DNA of 63,333 nt, taken from an uncultured Collinsella sp. (lineage in GTDB: Bacteria > Actinomycetota > Coriobacteriia > Coriobacteriales > Coriobacteriaceae). Below are positions 54,161-63,333 of the stretch, piece after piece. The DNA lies in contig CABRZC010000003.1 in assembly GCA_902475375.1 (NCBI GenBank), positions 1 through 63,333 of the forward strand, given 5' to 3'. Under the pieces are notes generated by a model. It had not been told where the DNA came from, ran no database searches, and was given only the letters and a program-made list of their open reading frames with translations. Position numbers and translations under genes: made by a program. Positions within the stretch are counted from its first letter, which is position 1, and the number at the start of each line of letters is the position of its first letter.

Positions 54161-55933
54161 TCAGTCGAGCTCGTGCGCACGCGCACCTTCGAACTGCATT
54201 CGATAGTAACGGGCATAGGTGCCGCCACGGGCGAGAAGCTCCTCGTGCGTGCCACGTTCCACAACGCGACCATGCTCAACGGTCGCAATCTCGTCAGCAT
54301 GCTTAATGGTCGAGAGACGGTGGGCGATGATAATCGTGGTGCGGCCGCGCGCCAGCTCTTCGAGTGACTCCCGCACCGCCTCCTCGCTCTCGTTATCCAA
54401 AGCACTCGTCGCCTCGTCCAAGATCAGGATCTTGGGGTTCTTGAGAAACACACGCGCGATGGCGACGCGCTGCTTCTGTCCGCCCGAAAGACGGCTGCCG
54501 CGCTCGCCCACCACGGTGTCGTAGCCCTGCGGCAGCGACTCGATAAAGGCATCGATGTTGGCGCGGCGAGCGGCTTCGGCGATCTCTTCTGCCGTAGCGC
54601 CCGGCTTGCCGTAGGCGATGTTCTCGCCGATTGTTCCGTCAAACAGATAGACATCCTGCTGCACCAGGCCGATGGCACGACGCAGACTCTGCTGCGTCAC
54701 GTCGCGCACGTCCTGACCGTCGATGCTAATGGATCCGGCAGCCACGTCATAAAAGCGCGGTAGCAGCGAACAGGTCGTGGACTTGCCACCGCCCGAAGGA
54801 CCAACCAAAGCGATGGTCTGCCCAGGCTTGATGGACAGGTCCATATGGTCGATAACGGGACGCTCGTCGGCATCGCCCTCGCCCAGCTCAACATCCTCGT
54901 AGTTAAAGCACACGTCGTGATACTCTACGGCGCCGGCAGTCACCTGCAGATCCGTAGCGCCCGGCTTGTCCTGGATATCCGGCGCGGTCGAGAGCACCTC
55001 GTCCATACGCTTAAAGCCGGCGATAGCCTTCTGATACATCTCGGCCGAATTGACGAGTGTCTCGAGCGGCGTGCAGAACAGCGAAATGTAGAGCGCAAAC
55101 GTCGCCATATCAACCGCCTGCAGCTCGCCCTGAGCCACCAGCCAACCGCCGAGCAGCACCACGATCACGTAGAGCACGCCCGAGAGCAGGCCATACGTCG
55201 CGGTATAGACGCCCATGGCGTGGTACATGTTCTCTTTGGACGAAAGGTAGCGATTGTTAGAGGCACGGAACTTGGCGCGCTCGGTCTCCTCGTTGGCAAA
55301 GCTCTTGACTACGCGCATGCCCGCCAGCGAATCCTGCAGCTGCGCATTGATGCCGCTGATCTTTTTGCGGTTGTCGCTAAAAACCTCGCGCATGCGCATG
55401 TTCTGCCAAAACATGATGACCGCAAACACCGCCGTCACCACGGCCATGGCAAGCGCCAACACCGGGGCAATAGTAAAGAGGATCACAAACGAGCCGACGA
55501 TCTCGATGCCGCAGATGATAATCCACTCGGGCACGTGATGCGCCGCCTCGCAGATATCGAACAGGTCGTTGACCACGCGGCTCATCATGTCGCCCGAGCT
55601 GTTGCGGTCGAAGTACGCAAAGCTAAAGCGCTCATACTGGTCGAACAGGTCCTCGCGCATCTTGGACTCCATACGCGCGCCCATCACGTGACCCCAATAG
55701 CTCACAAAGTAGCGGCAGGCACAGCGGACGGCATACATCAGCACCAAGCCCACCGCGATCATACCGAGCGCCCGCATAATGGCAGCCTGACCCTGGGTAA
55801 ACAGCCCGCCGCACAGATTGCGCAGAATGATAGGAAACGCCAGGTCAATGGCAGCAAGCACCAGAGCACAAACAGTATCAGCAACAAAAAGCCCCATCTG
55901 GGGCTTGTAGTAAGAAAGAAACCTCTTAAACAT
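54161..55933 (-). CDS. ABC exporter, fused permease-ATPase (half-transporter)
   Basis: The 590-aa protein has six predicted membrane helices (type I exporter fold) in residues 1-320, then an ATPase with GPSGGGKST (Walker A), LSGGQKQRVAIARV (signature) and ILILDEATSALD (Walker B), and a switch His in IIIAHRLSTI. It would act as a homodimer, or with another half. The substrate is unknown; relatives export lipids, peptides or drugs. GAGGA precedes the ATG. It is followed by a hypothetical membrane protein. Confidence 0.92.
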   Translation of the reverse strand: MFKRFLSYYKPQMGLFVADTVCALVLAAIDLAFPIILRNLCGGLFTQGQAAIMRALGMIAVGLVLMYAVRCACRYFVSYWGHVMGARMESKMREDLFDQYERFSFAYFDRNSSGDMMSRVVNDLFDICEAAHHVPEWIIICGIEIVGSFVILFTIAPVLALAMAVVTAVFAVIMFWQNMRMREVFSDNRKKISGINAQLQDSLAGMRVVKSFANEETERAKFRASNNRYLSSKENMYHAMGVYTATYGLLSGVLYVIVVLLGGWLVAQGELQAVDMATFALYISLFCTPLETLVNSAEMYQKAIAGFKRMDEVLSTAPDIQDKPGATDLQVTAGAVEYHDVCFNYEDVELGEGDADERPVIDHMDLSIKPGQTIALVGPSGGGKSTTCSLLPRFYDVAAGSISIDGQDVRDVTQQSLRRAIGLVQQDVYLFDGTIGENIAYGKPGATAEEIAEAARRANIDAFIESLPQGYDTVVGERGSRLSGGQKQRVAIARVFLKNPKILILDEATSALDNESEEAVRESLEELARGRTTIIIAHRLSTIKHADEIATVEHGRVVERGTHEELLARGGTYARYYRMQFEGARAHELD

Positions 55934-55964
55934 GCAGTCCTCGGAGATAAAACAATAACGTAAG

Positions 55965-56005
55965 ACCCTGGGGCAAAATAATCAGTAGTGTTTGCCCCAG
56001 GGTCG
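55965..56005. repeat. Hairpin with perfect 14-bp arms after the NUDIX gene
   Basis: The arms GACCCTGGGGCAAA and TTTGCCCCAGGGTC flank a 13-nt loop. It lies between the NUDIX gene stop and the ABC exporter start on the minus strand and may terminate the former; the T tract is poor. Confidence 0.75.
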
Positions 56006-56014
56006 CCCTCGCTT

Positions 56015-56710
56015 TTAAAGCCCAGTTCCGCCCAGCCTGTGTGCGATGCTATCGCAGGCCAAAGCGCCCACGACGGTCTTGGCATCTTCGATCTTGCCGT
56101 CGAGTACGGCGTCGATCAGCTCGTGCAGCGGCACCAGGTCCACGTTGACAAACTCGTCATCGTCGGGGTTGGGCGCGTCGAACTCGAGCTTGGTGGCTAG
56201 GTAGATGTGAATGATCTCGTCGCAGAAGCCGCAGGTCGTGACAATTGACGTCAAAAAGCGAATGCGACCGGCCCTAAAGCCCGTCTCCTCGTGCAGTTCG
56301 CGCTTGGCGCAATCGAGCGGATCCTCGCCCGGGTCGAGCTTGCCGGCGGGAATCTCGACCGTCACGCGGTCGATGGCGGTGCGGTACTGACGCACCAGCA
56401 CAATCTTGCCGCTCTCGGTCAGCGCCACAACGGCCGCCGCACCCGGATGGCGAATGATGTCGCGGGCGCTGCGGTGGCCGTTGGGCAGCTCAACCTCAAG
56501 ACGGTGGACGTCGAGGATCTTGCCCTTCCAAGCGCACTCCTCCGAAAGAATCTTCTCGTGTAGCTCGGCATCGTGCGGGTCGTCATCGCCCAGCACCAGC
56601 ACCGGCTCGTCAGCAACCTCGCCGCCAGGCTCGCCCTCGGCGTGCCCATACACGCGGCTGTCCTCCTCGACGATCTGCGCGTCCACGAGCTCTTCGTTCT
56701 TATCGTCCAT
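56015..56710 (-). CDS. NUDIX hydrolase, ADP-ribose pyrophosphatase type
   Basis: The 231-aa protein carries a complete Nudix box (GKLDPGEDPLDCAKRELHEETGF), with IVLVRQYRTAIDRVTVEIPAG just before it, the signature of the ADP-ribose pyrophosphatase subgroup. It would break ADP-ribose or related nucleoside-diphosphate sugars into AMP and sugar phosphate. The N-terminal 65 residues are acidic and are not part of the fold. The start at 56710 gives a better spacing to AGAGG than the ATG three codons upstream. It lies 21 bases after purD, so it shares an operon with it. Confidence 0.88.
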   Translation of the reverse strand: MDDKNEELVDAQIVEEDSRVYGHAEGEPGGEVADEPVLVLGDDDPHDAELHEKILSEECAWKGKILDVHRLEVELPNGHRSARDIIRHPGAAAVVALTESGKIVLVRQYRTAIDRVTVEIPAGKLDPGEDPLDCAKRELHEETGFRAGRIRFLTSIVTTCGFCDEIIHIYLATKLEFDAPNPDDDEFVNVDLVPLHELIDAVLDGKIEDAKTVVGALACDSIAHRLGGTGL

Positions 56711-56731
56711 CCGTCTCATTCCTCTCGGACT

Positions 56732-58036
56732 TTAGGCATCCCAGGCGTCGCGACCGCGCAGCGCGCGCAGGCCGATGTCGTGACGCAGGGTCTTGCCCTC
56801 AAAATCAATCTTCTCGCAGGCCTCGTAGGCAAGGTTGCGAGCATTCTCGAACGTGTCGCCCAGAGCGGTCACGGCGAGCACGCGGCCGCCGTTGGTCACG
56901 AGCTGGCCGTCCACCACGGCAGTACCCGCGTGGTACACGGTCACGTTCTCCATGGCCTCGGCATCGGCGATACCGGTGATGACCTTGCCCCTCTCGTAGC
57001 TGCCGGGATAGCCCGCACTCGTCAGGACAACGGCCACGGCCCACTCGTCACGCCAGTCGAGCTCAATCTGATCGAGCTCGCAGTTGGCGCAGGCGAGCAT
57101 GACCTCGACCAGGTCGTTCTTAAGGCGCGGCAGCACGACCTGCGTCTCGGGGTCGCCAAAGCGGGCATTGAACTCCAGCACCTTGGGGCCGGCAGGCGTG
57201 AGCATAAAGCCGCCGTACAGGCAGCCGCGGTAGTCGATGCCCTCGGCAGCAAGCTCGGCAACGGTCTGCTCCATGACCGCCACCATGGTGGCGTGCTCCT
57301 CGTCGGTCACGATGGGCACCGGGCTGTAGACGCCCATGCCGCCGGTGTTGGGGCCCTTGTCGCCCTCGAGCGCGCGCTTGTGGTCCTGCGAGGTGGCCAT
57401 GGGGCGTACGGTCTTGCCGTCGGTAAAGGCAAGCAGCGAGCACTCGGGGCCGGTCAGCATCTCCTCGATAACCACCGTGTTGCCGGCATCGCCAAAGGTG
57501 CCGCCAAAGCACTCGCGCACGGCCTCCTCGGCCTGCTCGAGCTCAGTCGCCACGATAACGCCCTTGCCTGCGGCCAGGCCGTCAGCCTTCACGACCAGTG
57601 GAGCGCCCTGCTCGCGCACATAGGCAAGAGCCGAAGCCTCGTCGGTAAACGAACCATAGGCTGCCGTCGGAATGCCCGCACGCTCCATGAGCTGCTTGGA
57701 GAACAGCTTGGAGCCCTCCATCTGGGCGCCCTCGGCACCCGGGCCAAAGCAGGGAATACCCGCCGCGCGCACGGCGTCGGCCACGCCCGCCACGAGCGGA
57801 GCCTCGGGGCCAATTACCACGAGTCCGCATCCGTGGCTCTGAGCAAACGCCGCCACGGCCGCAGGATCGCAGTCGTCGAGAACAACGTTCTCGCCGCAGC
57901 TCGCGGTGCCGCCGTTGCCCGGCGCGATGTAGAGCTTGCCGGCGCGCGGTGATGCTGCGAGCTTTGCTGCCAAAGCATGCTCGCGGCCGCCGCTGCCCAA
58001 CAACAGGATGTCGATGGTTTGAGTGTCCGCCTTCAA
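56732..58036 (-). CDS. purD: Phosphoribosylamine-glycine ligase
   Basis: PurD joins phosphoribosylamine and glycine with ATP. The 434-aa protein has LLLGSGGREHALA at the N-terminus, the ATP-grasp region (PLVVKADGLAAGKGVIVA), DHKRALEGDKGPNTGGMGVYSP, and EFNARFGDPETQVVLPR. The start codon is TTG, fixed by AGGAGG 5 nt upstream; no ATG fits. It lies downstream of purA, with a hairpin between, and upstream of the NUDIX gene. Confidence 0.96.
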   Translation of the reverse strand: MKADTQTIDILLLGSGGREHALAAKLAASPRAGKLYIAPGNGGTASCGENVVLDDCDPAAVAAFAQSHGCGLVVIGPEAPLVAGVADAVRAAGIPCFGPGAEGAQMEGSKLFSKQLMERAGIPTAAYGSFTDEASALAYVREQGAPLVVKADGLAAGKGVIVATELEQAEEAVRECFGGTFGDAGNTVVIEEMLTGPECSLLAFTDGKTVRPMATSQDHKRALEGDKGPNTGGMGVYSPVPIVTDEEHATMVAVMEQTVAELAAEGIDYRGCLYGGFMLTPAGPKVLEFNARFGDPETQVVLPRLKNDLVEVMLACANCELDQIELDWRDEWAVAVVLTSAGYPGSYERGKVITGIADAEAMENVTVYHAGTAVVDGQLVTNGGRVLAVTALGDTFENARNLAYEACEKIDFEGKTLRHDIGLRALRGRDAWDA

Positions 58037-58092
58037 GGGTGCCTCCTCTATGGATTAACGGCCCGCTCGGCGCGAGCCCTTTGCAAGCAAAT

Positions 58093-58130
58093 ATACCCCT
58101 CGGCCGCCCACTTGGGCTGCAAAGGGGTAT
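58093..58130 (-). terminator. Hairpin between purA and purD
   Basis: The stem ATACCCCT/AGGGGTAT with an inner GCCC/GGGC pair lies 25 bases after purA on the minus strand. The following sequence is ATTTGC, so it is a weak terminator or an attenuator that lets part of the transcript continue into purD. Confidence 0.4.
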
Positions 58131-58154
58131 GTCGCAATAACCAAATGGTCCCGA

Positions 58155-59441
<1,287 letters not shown>

Positions 59442-59507
59442 GTTTACTCCTTACATTCATGGACTGTCTACGCGCCACGCCGGCACGCAGAAGCACAAAA
59501 CATTCCC

Positions 59508-59536
59508 AGTATACCCGTGCAACGGGCGCCTGTCCT
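59508..59536 (-). promoter_or_regulatory. Candidate purA promoter
   Basis: On the minus strand TATACT (59508-59513) lies 17 bp from AGGACA (59531-59536), which overlaps the end of dnaB. The leader would be about 60 bases. The purE promoter has the same -10. Confidence 0.5.
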
Positions 59537-60926
59537 ACTCCTCGGCATGTGCCCCATCAAGCTCATAGAACTTGGTGGATGCCGGCAGGAACATCAGGTC
59601 GACGTCGCCGATCGGGCCCGAACGGTTCTTGGCCACGACGATACGCGTAACGCCCTCGTCGGGTCGATCGTCGCGCGAGGCTTCGGCCTCGTCGGCGGAG
59701 CGGTCCAAGAACATAACGATGTCGGCGTCCTGCTCGATGGAGCCCGATTCACGCAGGTCGGACAGCTGCGGGCGCTTGCCGGTACGGGACTCGACCTGAC
59801 GCGACAGCTGCGACAGCGCAATCAACGGAATCTTGAGCTCCTTGGCCATGATCTTCAGACCACGCGACATCTCCGAGACCTCGACGGTACGGCTCTCGGA
59901 GCGACGTCCCAGCGGAGGACTCACCAGCTGCAGGTAGTCCAGGATGATGATTGCCTTCTCCTTGTTGTGGAGCATGCGGCGGCTCTTGGCGCGAATCTCG
60001 GTCACTGTGGTGCCGGGCGTATCGTCGATCAGAATATCGAGCTTGGACAAGGTCTGCGTGGCCTCGTTGATATTGGCCCACTGCTCAGGGCTAATGCGAC
60101 CCATGCGAAAGTCACTGATCGAGATCATGGCGTAGGCGCAGATCAGACGCTGGGCAATTTCCTTGCCCGACATCTCCAGCGAGAAGAAGCCGACGGTATA
60201 ACCAGCGGCGGCAGCGTTGAGCGCCAGATTCAGGGCGAACGACGTCTTACCTACAGCAGGACGGGCGCCGATGATGATGAGCTGACCCTCGCGGAAACCC
60301 ATGAGCATGCGGTCGAGCGACGGGAAACCCGTGGGCACGCCCGCAGCCTGGCCGCCGGCCTGGCACACTTCCTCGGCCTCGTTATAGGCCTCGACCATAA
60401 ACTCGGTCAGCGTCTTGTAGCTCGACTTGACCTCGCGCGCCGTGACCTTGAGCAGCTTGCTCTCGGCCAGCTCGACAACCTCTTTGGTGTCGGTGGGGGC
60501 GTTATATGCCAGCGCGTTGATTTCGTTGGTGGCGCCGATCAGCTCACGCAGCATCGAGTCGCGGCGCACGATGGCGGCATGGTGCTGCCAGTTCACGAGC
60601 GACAAGGTCTGACCCATCAGCTCCAAAATGTACGCCTCGCCGCCCACGGCATCGAGTTTGTTGATGCTTCGCAGGTAATCGATCAGCGAGATGGAGTCGA
60701 TGGGAATGCGGCTGTTGTACATATCGACCATCGCGGTATAGATGGTCTTATGGATGGGCCGGTAGAAGTCATCGGGCTGCAGCTCGACCTGGGCCTCCTC
60801 GACCACCTCGGGCGATAGCAGCATGGCGGCCAGTACATTGGCCTCTGCATCTTGGTTTTGGGGAAGACCCAACTTTGAGCCGCGGTCCTCGACCGTCAGC
60901 CCGGTCTCCCTATCGTCATATGCCAT
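59535..60926 (-). CDS. dnaB: Replicative DNA helicase
   Basis: DnaB unwinds the DNA at the replication fork. The 463-aa protein has an N-terminal all-helical domain (PQNQDAEANVLAAMLLSPEV) and a RecA-like domain with GARPAVGKTSFALNLA (Walker A), VGFFSLEMSGKEIAQRL, IIILDYLQL (Walker B) and a C-terminal RSGPIGDVDLMF. No intein is present. I chose the start at 60926 (MAYDDRE), which is preceded by GAGG at 6 nt; two earlier ATGs are close to the same site. It is downstream of rplI. Confidence 0.96.
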   Translation of the reverse strand: MAYDDRETGLTVEDRGSKLGLPQNQDAEANVLAAMLLSPEVVEEAQVELQPDDFYRPIHKTIYTAMVDMYNSRIPIDSISLIDYLRSINKLDAVGGEAYILELMGQTLSLVNWQHHAAIVRRDSMLRELIGATNEINALAYNAPTDTKEVVELAESKLLKVTAREVKSSYKTLTEFMVEAYNEAEEVCQAGGQAAGVPTGFPSLDRMLMGFREGQLIIIGARPAVGKTSFALNLALNAAAAGYTVGFFSLEMSGKEIAQRLICAYAMISISDFRMGRISPEQWANINEATQTLSKLDILIDDTPGTTVTEIRAKSRRMLHNKEKAIIILDYLQLVSPPLGRRSESRTVEVSEMSRGLKIMAKELKIPLIALSQLSRQVESRTGKRPQLSDLRESGSIEQDADIVMFLDRSADEAEASRDDRPDEGVTRIVVAKNRSGPIGDVDLMFLPASTKFYELDGAHAEE

Positions 60927-61080
60927 GAGCATCCTCATTCATATCGCTTGCGAGCATCCATAGTATCAGCCACGGTCCCAAAAACACGCCGCGCGCGGCC
61001 AATCATCACCGAACCAAACGGATGAACGGTCCTGTATATAGGACTTTGACGCGACGTTCACCATGACACTCACTCAGCGC

Positions 61081-61122
61081 AAAAAACAAAAGGGCGCCCT
61101 GGTTTCCCAGAGCGCCCTTCTT
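61081..61122 (-). terminator. Rho-independent terminator of the rpsF-rplI operon
   Basis: On the minus strand a hairpin with AAGGGCGCTCTGG/CCAGGGCGCCCTT arms is followed by TTGTTTTTT. Confidence 0.9.
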
Positions 61123-61151
61123 AGAACAAGATTGTTGCGTTGCAGCAAATG

Positions 61152-61691
61152 CTACTCGGCAGCAGCCTCAGTCTCGACCTCGGCGGTCTCGGCCTCGGCG
61201 ACCTCAGCGGCCTCCTCGACCTCAGCCTCGGCAGCGAGCTCCTCGGCGGTAACGCCGACGAGAACGACAACCTCGGCCTTGATCTCGCGGTACAGCGAGA
61301 TGGCAACGGTGTGGGCACCGGCAACCTTGATGGGCTTACCGAGCTCGACGCGCTTGCGGTCGATGTCCATACCGAGCTGATCCTTGATGGCGTCAGCGAT
61401 CATAGCGGCGGTAACAGAGCCAAAGAGGATGCCCTCGTCGCCGACCTTGACGTCAACGGTGACCTGCTTGCCCTCGAGGGCAGCCTTGGTCTCGTTGGCG
61501 GTAGCCAGACGGACGGCCTCGCGCTTGGCGATATTGTTGCGACGCTCGTCGAGCTGCTTGAGGTTGCCCTTGGTGGCGGCAACAGCGAGCTTCTTGGGGA
61601 ACAGGAAGTTCTCAGCGTAACCCTGAGCGACCTCTACGACGTCACCCTCGCCGCCCTTGCCCTTGATCTCATCGAGAAGAATAACCTTCAT
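61152..61691 (-). CDS. rplI: 50S ribosomal protein L9 with acidic C-terminal tail
   Basis: L9 binds 23S rRNA near the L1 stalk. The 179-aa protein starts MKVILLDEIKGKGGEGDVVEVAQGYAENFLFPKKLA, the L9 signature, with a helical linker and the C-terminal domain (KQVTVDVKVGDEGILFGSVTAAMIADAIKDQLG). L9 is usually about 150 residues; the last 30 here are an Ala/Glu-rich tail (AAEAEVEEAAEVAEAETAEV). It is the last gene of the rpsF-ssb-rpsR-rplI operon. Confidence 0.96.
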   Translation of the reverse strand: MKVILLDEIKGKGGEGDVVEVAQGYAENFLFPKKLAVAATKGNLKQLDERRNNIAKREAVRLATANETKAALEGKQVTVDVKVGDEGILFGSVTAAMIADAIKDQLGMDIDRKRVELGKPIKVAGAHTVAISLYREIKAEVVVLVGVTAEELAAEAEVEEAAEVAEAETAEVETEAAAE

Positions 61692-61706
61692 GATGTGTCT
61701 CCCTTC

Positions 61707-61973
61707 TTAGCCGCGGTCGCGGTTGCCACGAGAGGAAACCACGGGGACGGTGTACGGCAGGAGAGCCATCTCGCGGGCGCGCTTGATGGCGTTGGCGATG
61801 TCATGCTGATGCTGCGTGCAAGCGCCAGTGACGCGACGGGGCTTGATCTTGCCACGGTCGGTCATGTACTTACGGAGAAGCTGAGTGTCCTTATAGTCGA
61901 TGAACTCAGTGTTCTCCTTGCAGAACTGGCAGTACTTACGACGCGGCTGACGTGCAGAAAAATCATTAGCCAT
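61707..61973 (-). CDS. rpsR: 30S ribosomal protein S18
   Basis: S18 binds S6 in the small subunit. The 88-aa protein has KYCQFCKENTEFIDYKD, GKIKPRRVTGACTQHQHDIA and IKRAREMALLPY. The CxxC and the later Cys/His suggest the zinc-binding form. The start at 61973 follows GAAAGG; the frame extends upstream without a site. It sits between ssb and rplI. Confidence 0.96.
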   Translation of the reverse strand: MANDFSARQPRRKYCQFCKENTEFIDYKDTQLLRKYMTDRGKIKPRRVTGACTQHQHDIANAIKRAREMALLPYTVPVVSSRGNRDRG

Positions 61974-62045
61974 GTCAAAATACCTTTCATTTGGCAACTT
62001 CGGCGAACCGAAGCCGCCTCTCACTCAAAAATAGGTGAACAACCC

Positions 62046-62498
62046 TTAGAACGGGATGTCCTCATCGTAGACGTCGACCGCGGGCGGCGTAGCCACCGGT
62101 GCGGCAGGACGTGCTGCGGGCGCGGGAGCTGCGGGGGCGTAACCGCCCTGATCGTAGCCACCCTGGCCACCACGGGAACTCATAAACTCGATCTCATCGA
62201 CGATGACCTCAAGCTTGCTCCGGCGCTGACCGTCGCGCTCCCAAGAGCTGTAGCGCAGCTTGCCCTCGATCGCGACCTTGTTTCCCTTTGCCAGGAAACG
62301 GCTCACGGCCTCGGCGCGGGTGCCGAACATAGTGCAGTCGACAAAGTTGGGATAGTCCTCCCACTCGCCAGTCTGCGCGTTGCGGCGACGATCGTTCACG
62401 GCGACGCCAAAGGACAGAACCTGAGTTCCGCCGGCGGTGGCGCGCAGCTCGGGATCGCGCGTGAGGTTACCGGTGATGTTCACTCGATTGATGCTCAT
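62046..62498 (-). CDS. ssb: Single-stranded DNA-binding protein
   Basis: SSB protects single-stranded DNA in replication and repair. The 150-aa protein has an OB fold (NRVNITGNLTRDPELRATAGGT, FGVAVNDRRRNAQTGEW, VAIEGKLRYSSWERDGQRR), a Gly/Ala/Pro-rich linker and the conserved C-terminal DEDIPF tail that recruits partner proteins. It lies between rpsF and rpsR as in most bacteria. Confidence 0.96.
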   Translation of the reverse strand: MSINRVNITGNLTRDPELRATAGGTQVLSFGVAVNDRRRNAQTGEWEDYPNFVDCTMFGTRAEAVSRFLAKGNKVAIEGKLRYSSWERDGQRRSKLEVIVDEIEFMSSRGGQGGYDQGGYAPAAPAPAARPAAPVATPPAVDVYDEDIPF

Positions 62499-62546
62499 AA
62501 CTCACTACTTCCTCTTGGGGCACAAGCCCAGTCCAAAACGACAGTC

Positions 62547-62840
62547 TTACTCCTGGTCGTCGCGACGGACGATCATGTGGCGGACCACAGCGTCGGTGAT
62601 GCGCAGGACGCGATCAAGCTCGGCGATCTGGGTAGGATCTGCGTGGAAGTTGATGAGGGTGTAGTCACCATCGGTGAGGTCGTTGATCTCGTAGGCGAGC
62701 TTGCGCTTGCCCCACTCGTCAACGGAGTCGACCTTGCCAGCGCCCTCAGCGATCGTGGTATCGATACGCTTCATAACAGCGAGACGAGTCTCGGGGTCGA
62801 GCGACGGGTCAACAAAGAACAGCAGTTCATAAGCCTTCAT
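62547..62840 (-). CDS. rpsF: 30S ribosomal protein S6
   Basis: S6 binds 16S rRNA with S18. The 97-aa protein starts MKAYELLFFVDPSLDPETR and contains WGKRKLAYEINDLTDGDYTL, the S6 signature. The start at 62840 is preceded by GAGGAGG at 6 nt; the frame opens 7 codons upstream without a site. It is the first gene of the ribosomal/ssb operon. Confidence 0.96.
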   Translation of the reverse strand: MKAYELLFFVDPSLDPETRLAVMKRIDTTIAEGAGKVDSVDEWGKRKLAYEINDLTDGDYTLINFHADPTQIAELDRVLRITDAVVRHMIVRRDDQE

Positions 62841-63333
62841 ATTGTCACCTCCTCTGGGCAAATGTGGCTTCAGGTCGTGAAGGTGCGCCTGAAGCAGGAA
62901 AAGACTTGGTAATAATATCTTTCAACCTCCCAGGCTGCAAGAATATGCAGCTACAACCTCATGACCTCCACATATACCCATGCTTACACGGCTCTTCATG
63001 CGTATTCCAACCAAATGCTGACCAAGAGCTTGACGAATTCGATAGCAAGATACGCTGCGGCGAGGACAACCTGAGTCAAACCGCAGGTCGCCGATTGCAG
63101 GGTTGTGGTCACGAAATGCATACCACCGGTTCGATCGATTGCCTCAAAATTTTTAAATTCGCTGCCGCGTCATTGGTGAATACCTATTTTGAACAGGTCA
63201 TCGAGCGCGATCTGGCTGGTCAGGATGCTTTTTTAGTACTTATCTGGCACATGCCGGATACGGGCGTGGAGCGAGCGGGGTTGATTTTCAATCTCAACGC
63301 AACAGCCTGAACGGGCCCCGCGTTTCCGCAGCT
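62841..63333. other. Right-end region without a recognised gene
   Basis: The 72 bases next to rpsF hold the leader, then the promoter at 62912-62940. Beyond that, to the window edge, the sequence is of lower GC content, with short open frames on both strands and no ribosome sites. The plus-strand frame ending at 63310 is not recognisable, and I do not call it a gene. It could be a decayed gene or the end of a neighbouring unit. Confidence 0.5.
62912..62940 (-). promoter_or_regulatory. Promoter of the rpsF-ssb-rpsR-rplI operon
   Basis: On the minus strand TTGCAG (62940-62935) and TATTAT (62917-62912) are 17 bp apart, matching 4 and 5 of 6 consensus bases. The leader before rpsF is about 65 bases. 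Confidence 0.65.

Noticed and set aside
59535..60926. Intein in dnaB
   Set aside because: The protein is 463 aa and its P-loop and helicase motifs are uninterrupted.
62864..63310. A 148-aa plus-strand frame at the right edge
   Set aside because: It starts opposite the rpsF leader, covers the rpsF promoter, has no ribosome site and shows no recognisable family.

Overview
The window reads as chromosomal DNA of a high-GC anaerobic gut actinobacterium of the Coriobacteriia, most likely Collinsella or a close relative. This is an inference from the gene set: membrane-anchored LuxR regulators, NfnAB, a CbrT-like ECF transporter, very large sortase-anchored surface proteins, and a fused FolP-FolK. 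Coding density is high and most genes lie on the minus strand. The only RNA gene seen is initiator tRNA-fMet.

Layout. 1-9.7 kb: a regularly spaced inverted-repeat array, tRNA-fMet, coaX, then birA-like, folP-folK and a sirtuin (minus), xthA (plus), an intergenic region with two composite repeat elements, and an ECF vitamin transporter operon (S subunit, fused double ATPase, T subunit). 9.7-15.8 kb, plus strand: glmU, prs, pth and the nfnA-nfnB pair. 15.8-26.7 kb is an accessory surface locus: two sortase-substrate proteins (2200 and 651 aa) share a duplicated 3' cassette (hairpin, repeat array, sorting signal) and a similar upstream palindrome, beside a membrane-bound LuxR-type regulator. 26.7-38.4 kb: a cytidylate-kinase-like protein, a polar amino-acid ABC importer, a YqeY protein, a parvulin-type foldase, an orphan PTS IIA protein, purN-purM-purF, and a CmpB-like membrane protein. 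38.4-47 kb: a MoaE-like protein, a class-B-like sortase, purE and a 2137-aa GH31 cell-wall glycosidase with an IPNTG sorting signal. 47-63 kb: carB-carA, a membrane protein with an ABC exporter, a NUDIX hydrolase, purD, purA, dnaB and the rplI-rpsR-ssb-rpsF ribosomal/replication cluster.

How it fits together. The housekeeping part supplies de novo purines (purF, D, N, M, E, A, with prs making PRPP), carbamoyl phosphate, folate, CoA and UDP-GlcNAc. The accessory part builds a cell surface for host contact and glycan use: three anchored proteins and a sortase that may attach at least one of them. The most unusual signals are non-coding. Three arrays carry a 15-bp word in alternating orientation at a pitch of about 40 bp. 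A dispersed family of intergenic hairpins is built around GGGACAG-like words. A palindrome is shared by the promoters of the two surface-protein genes.
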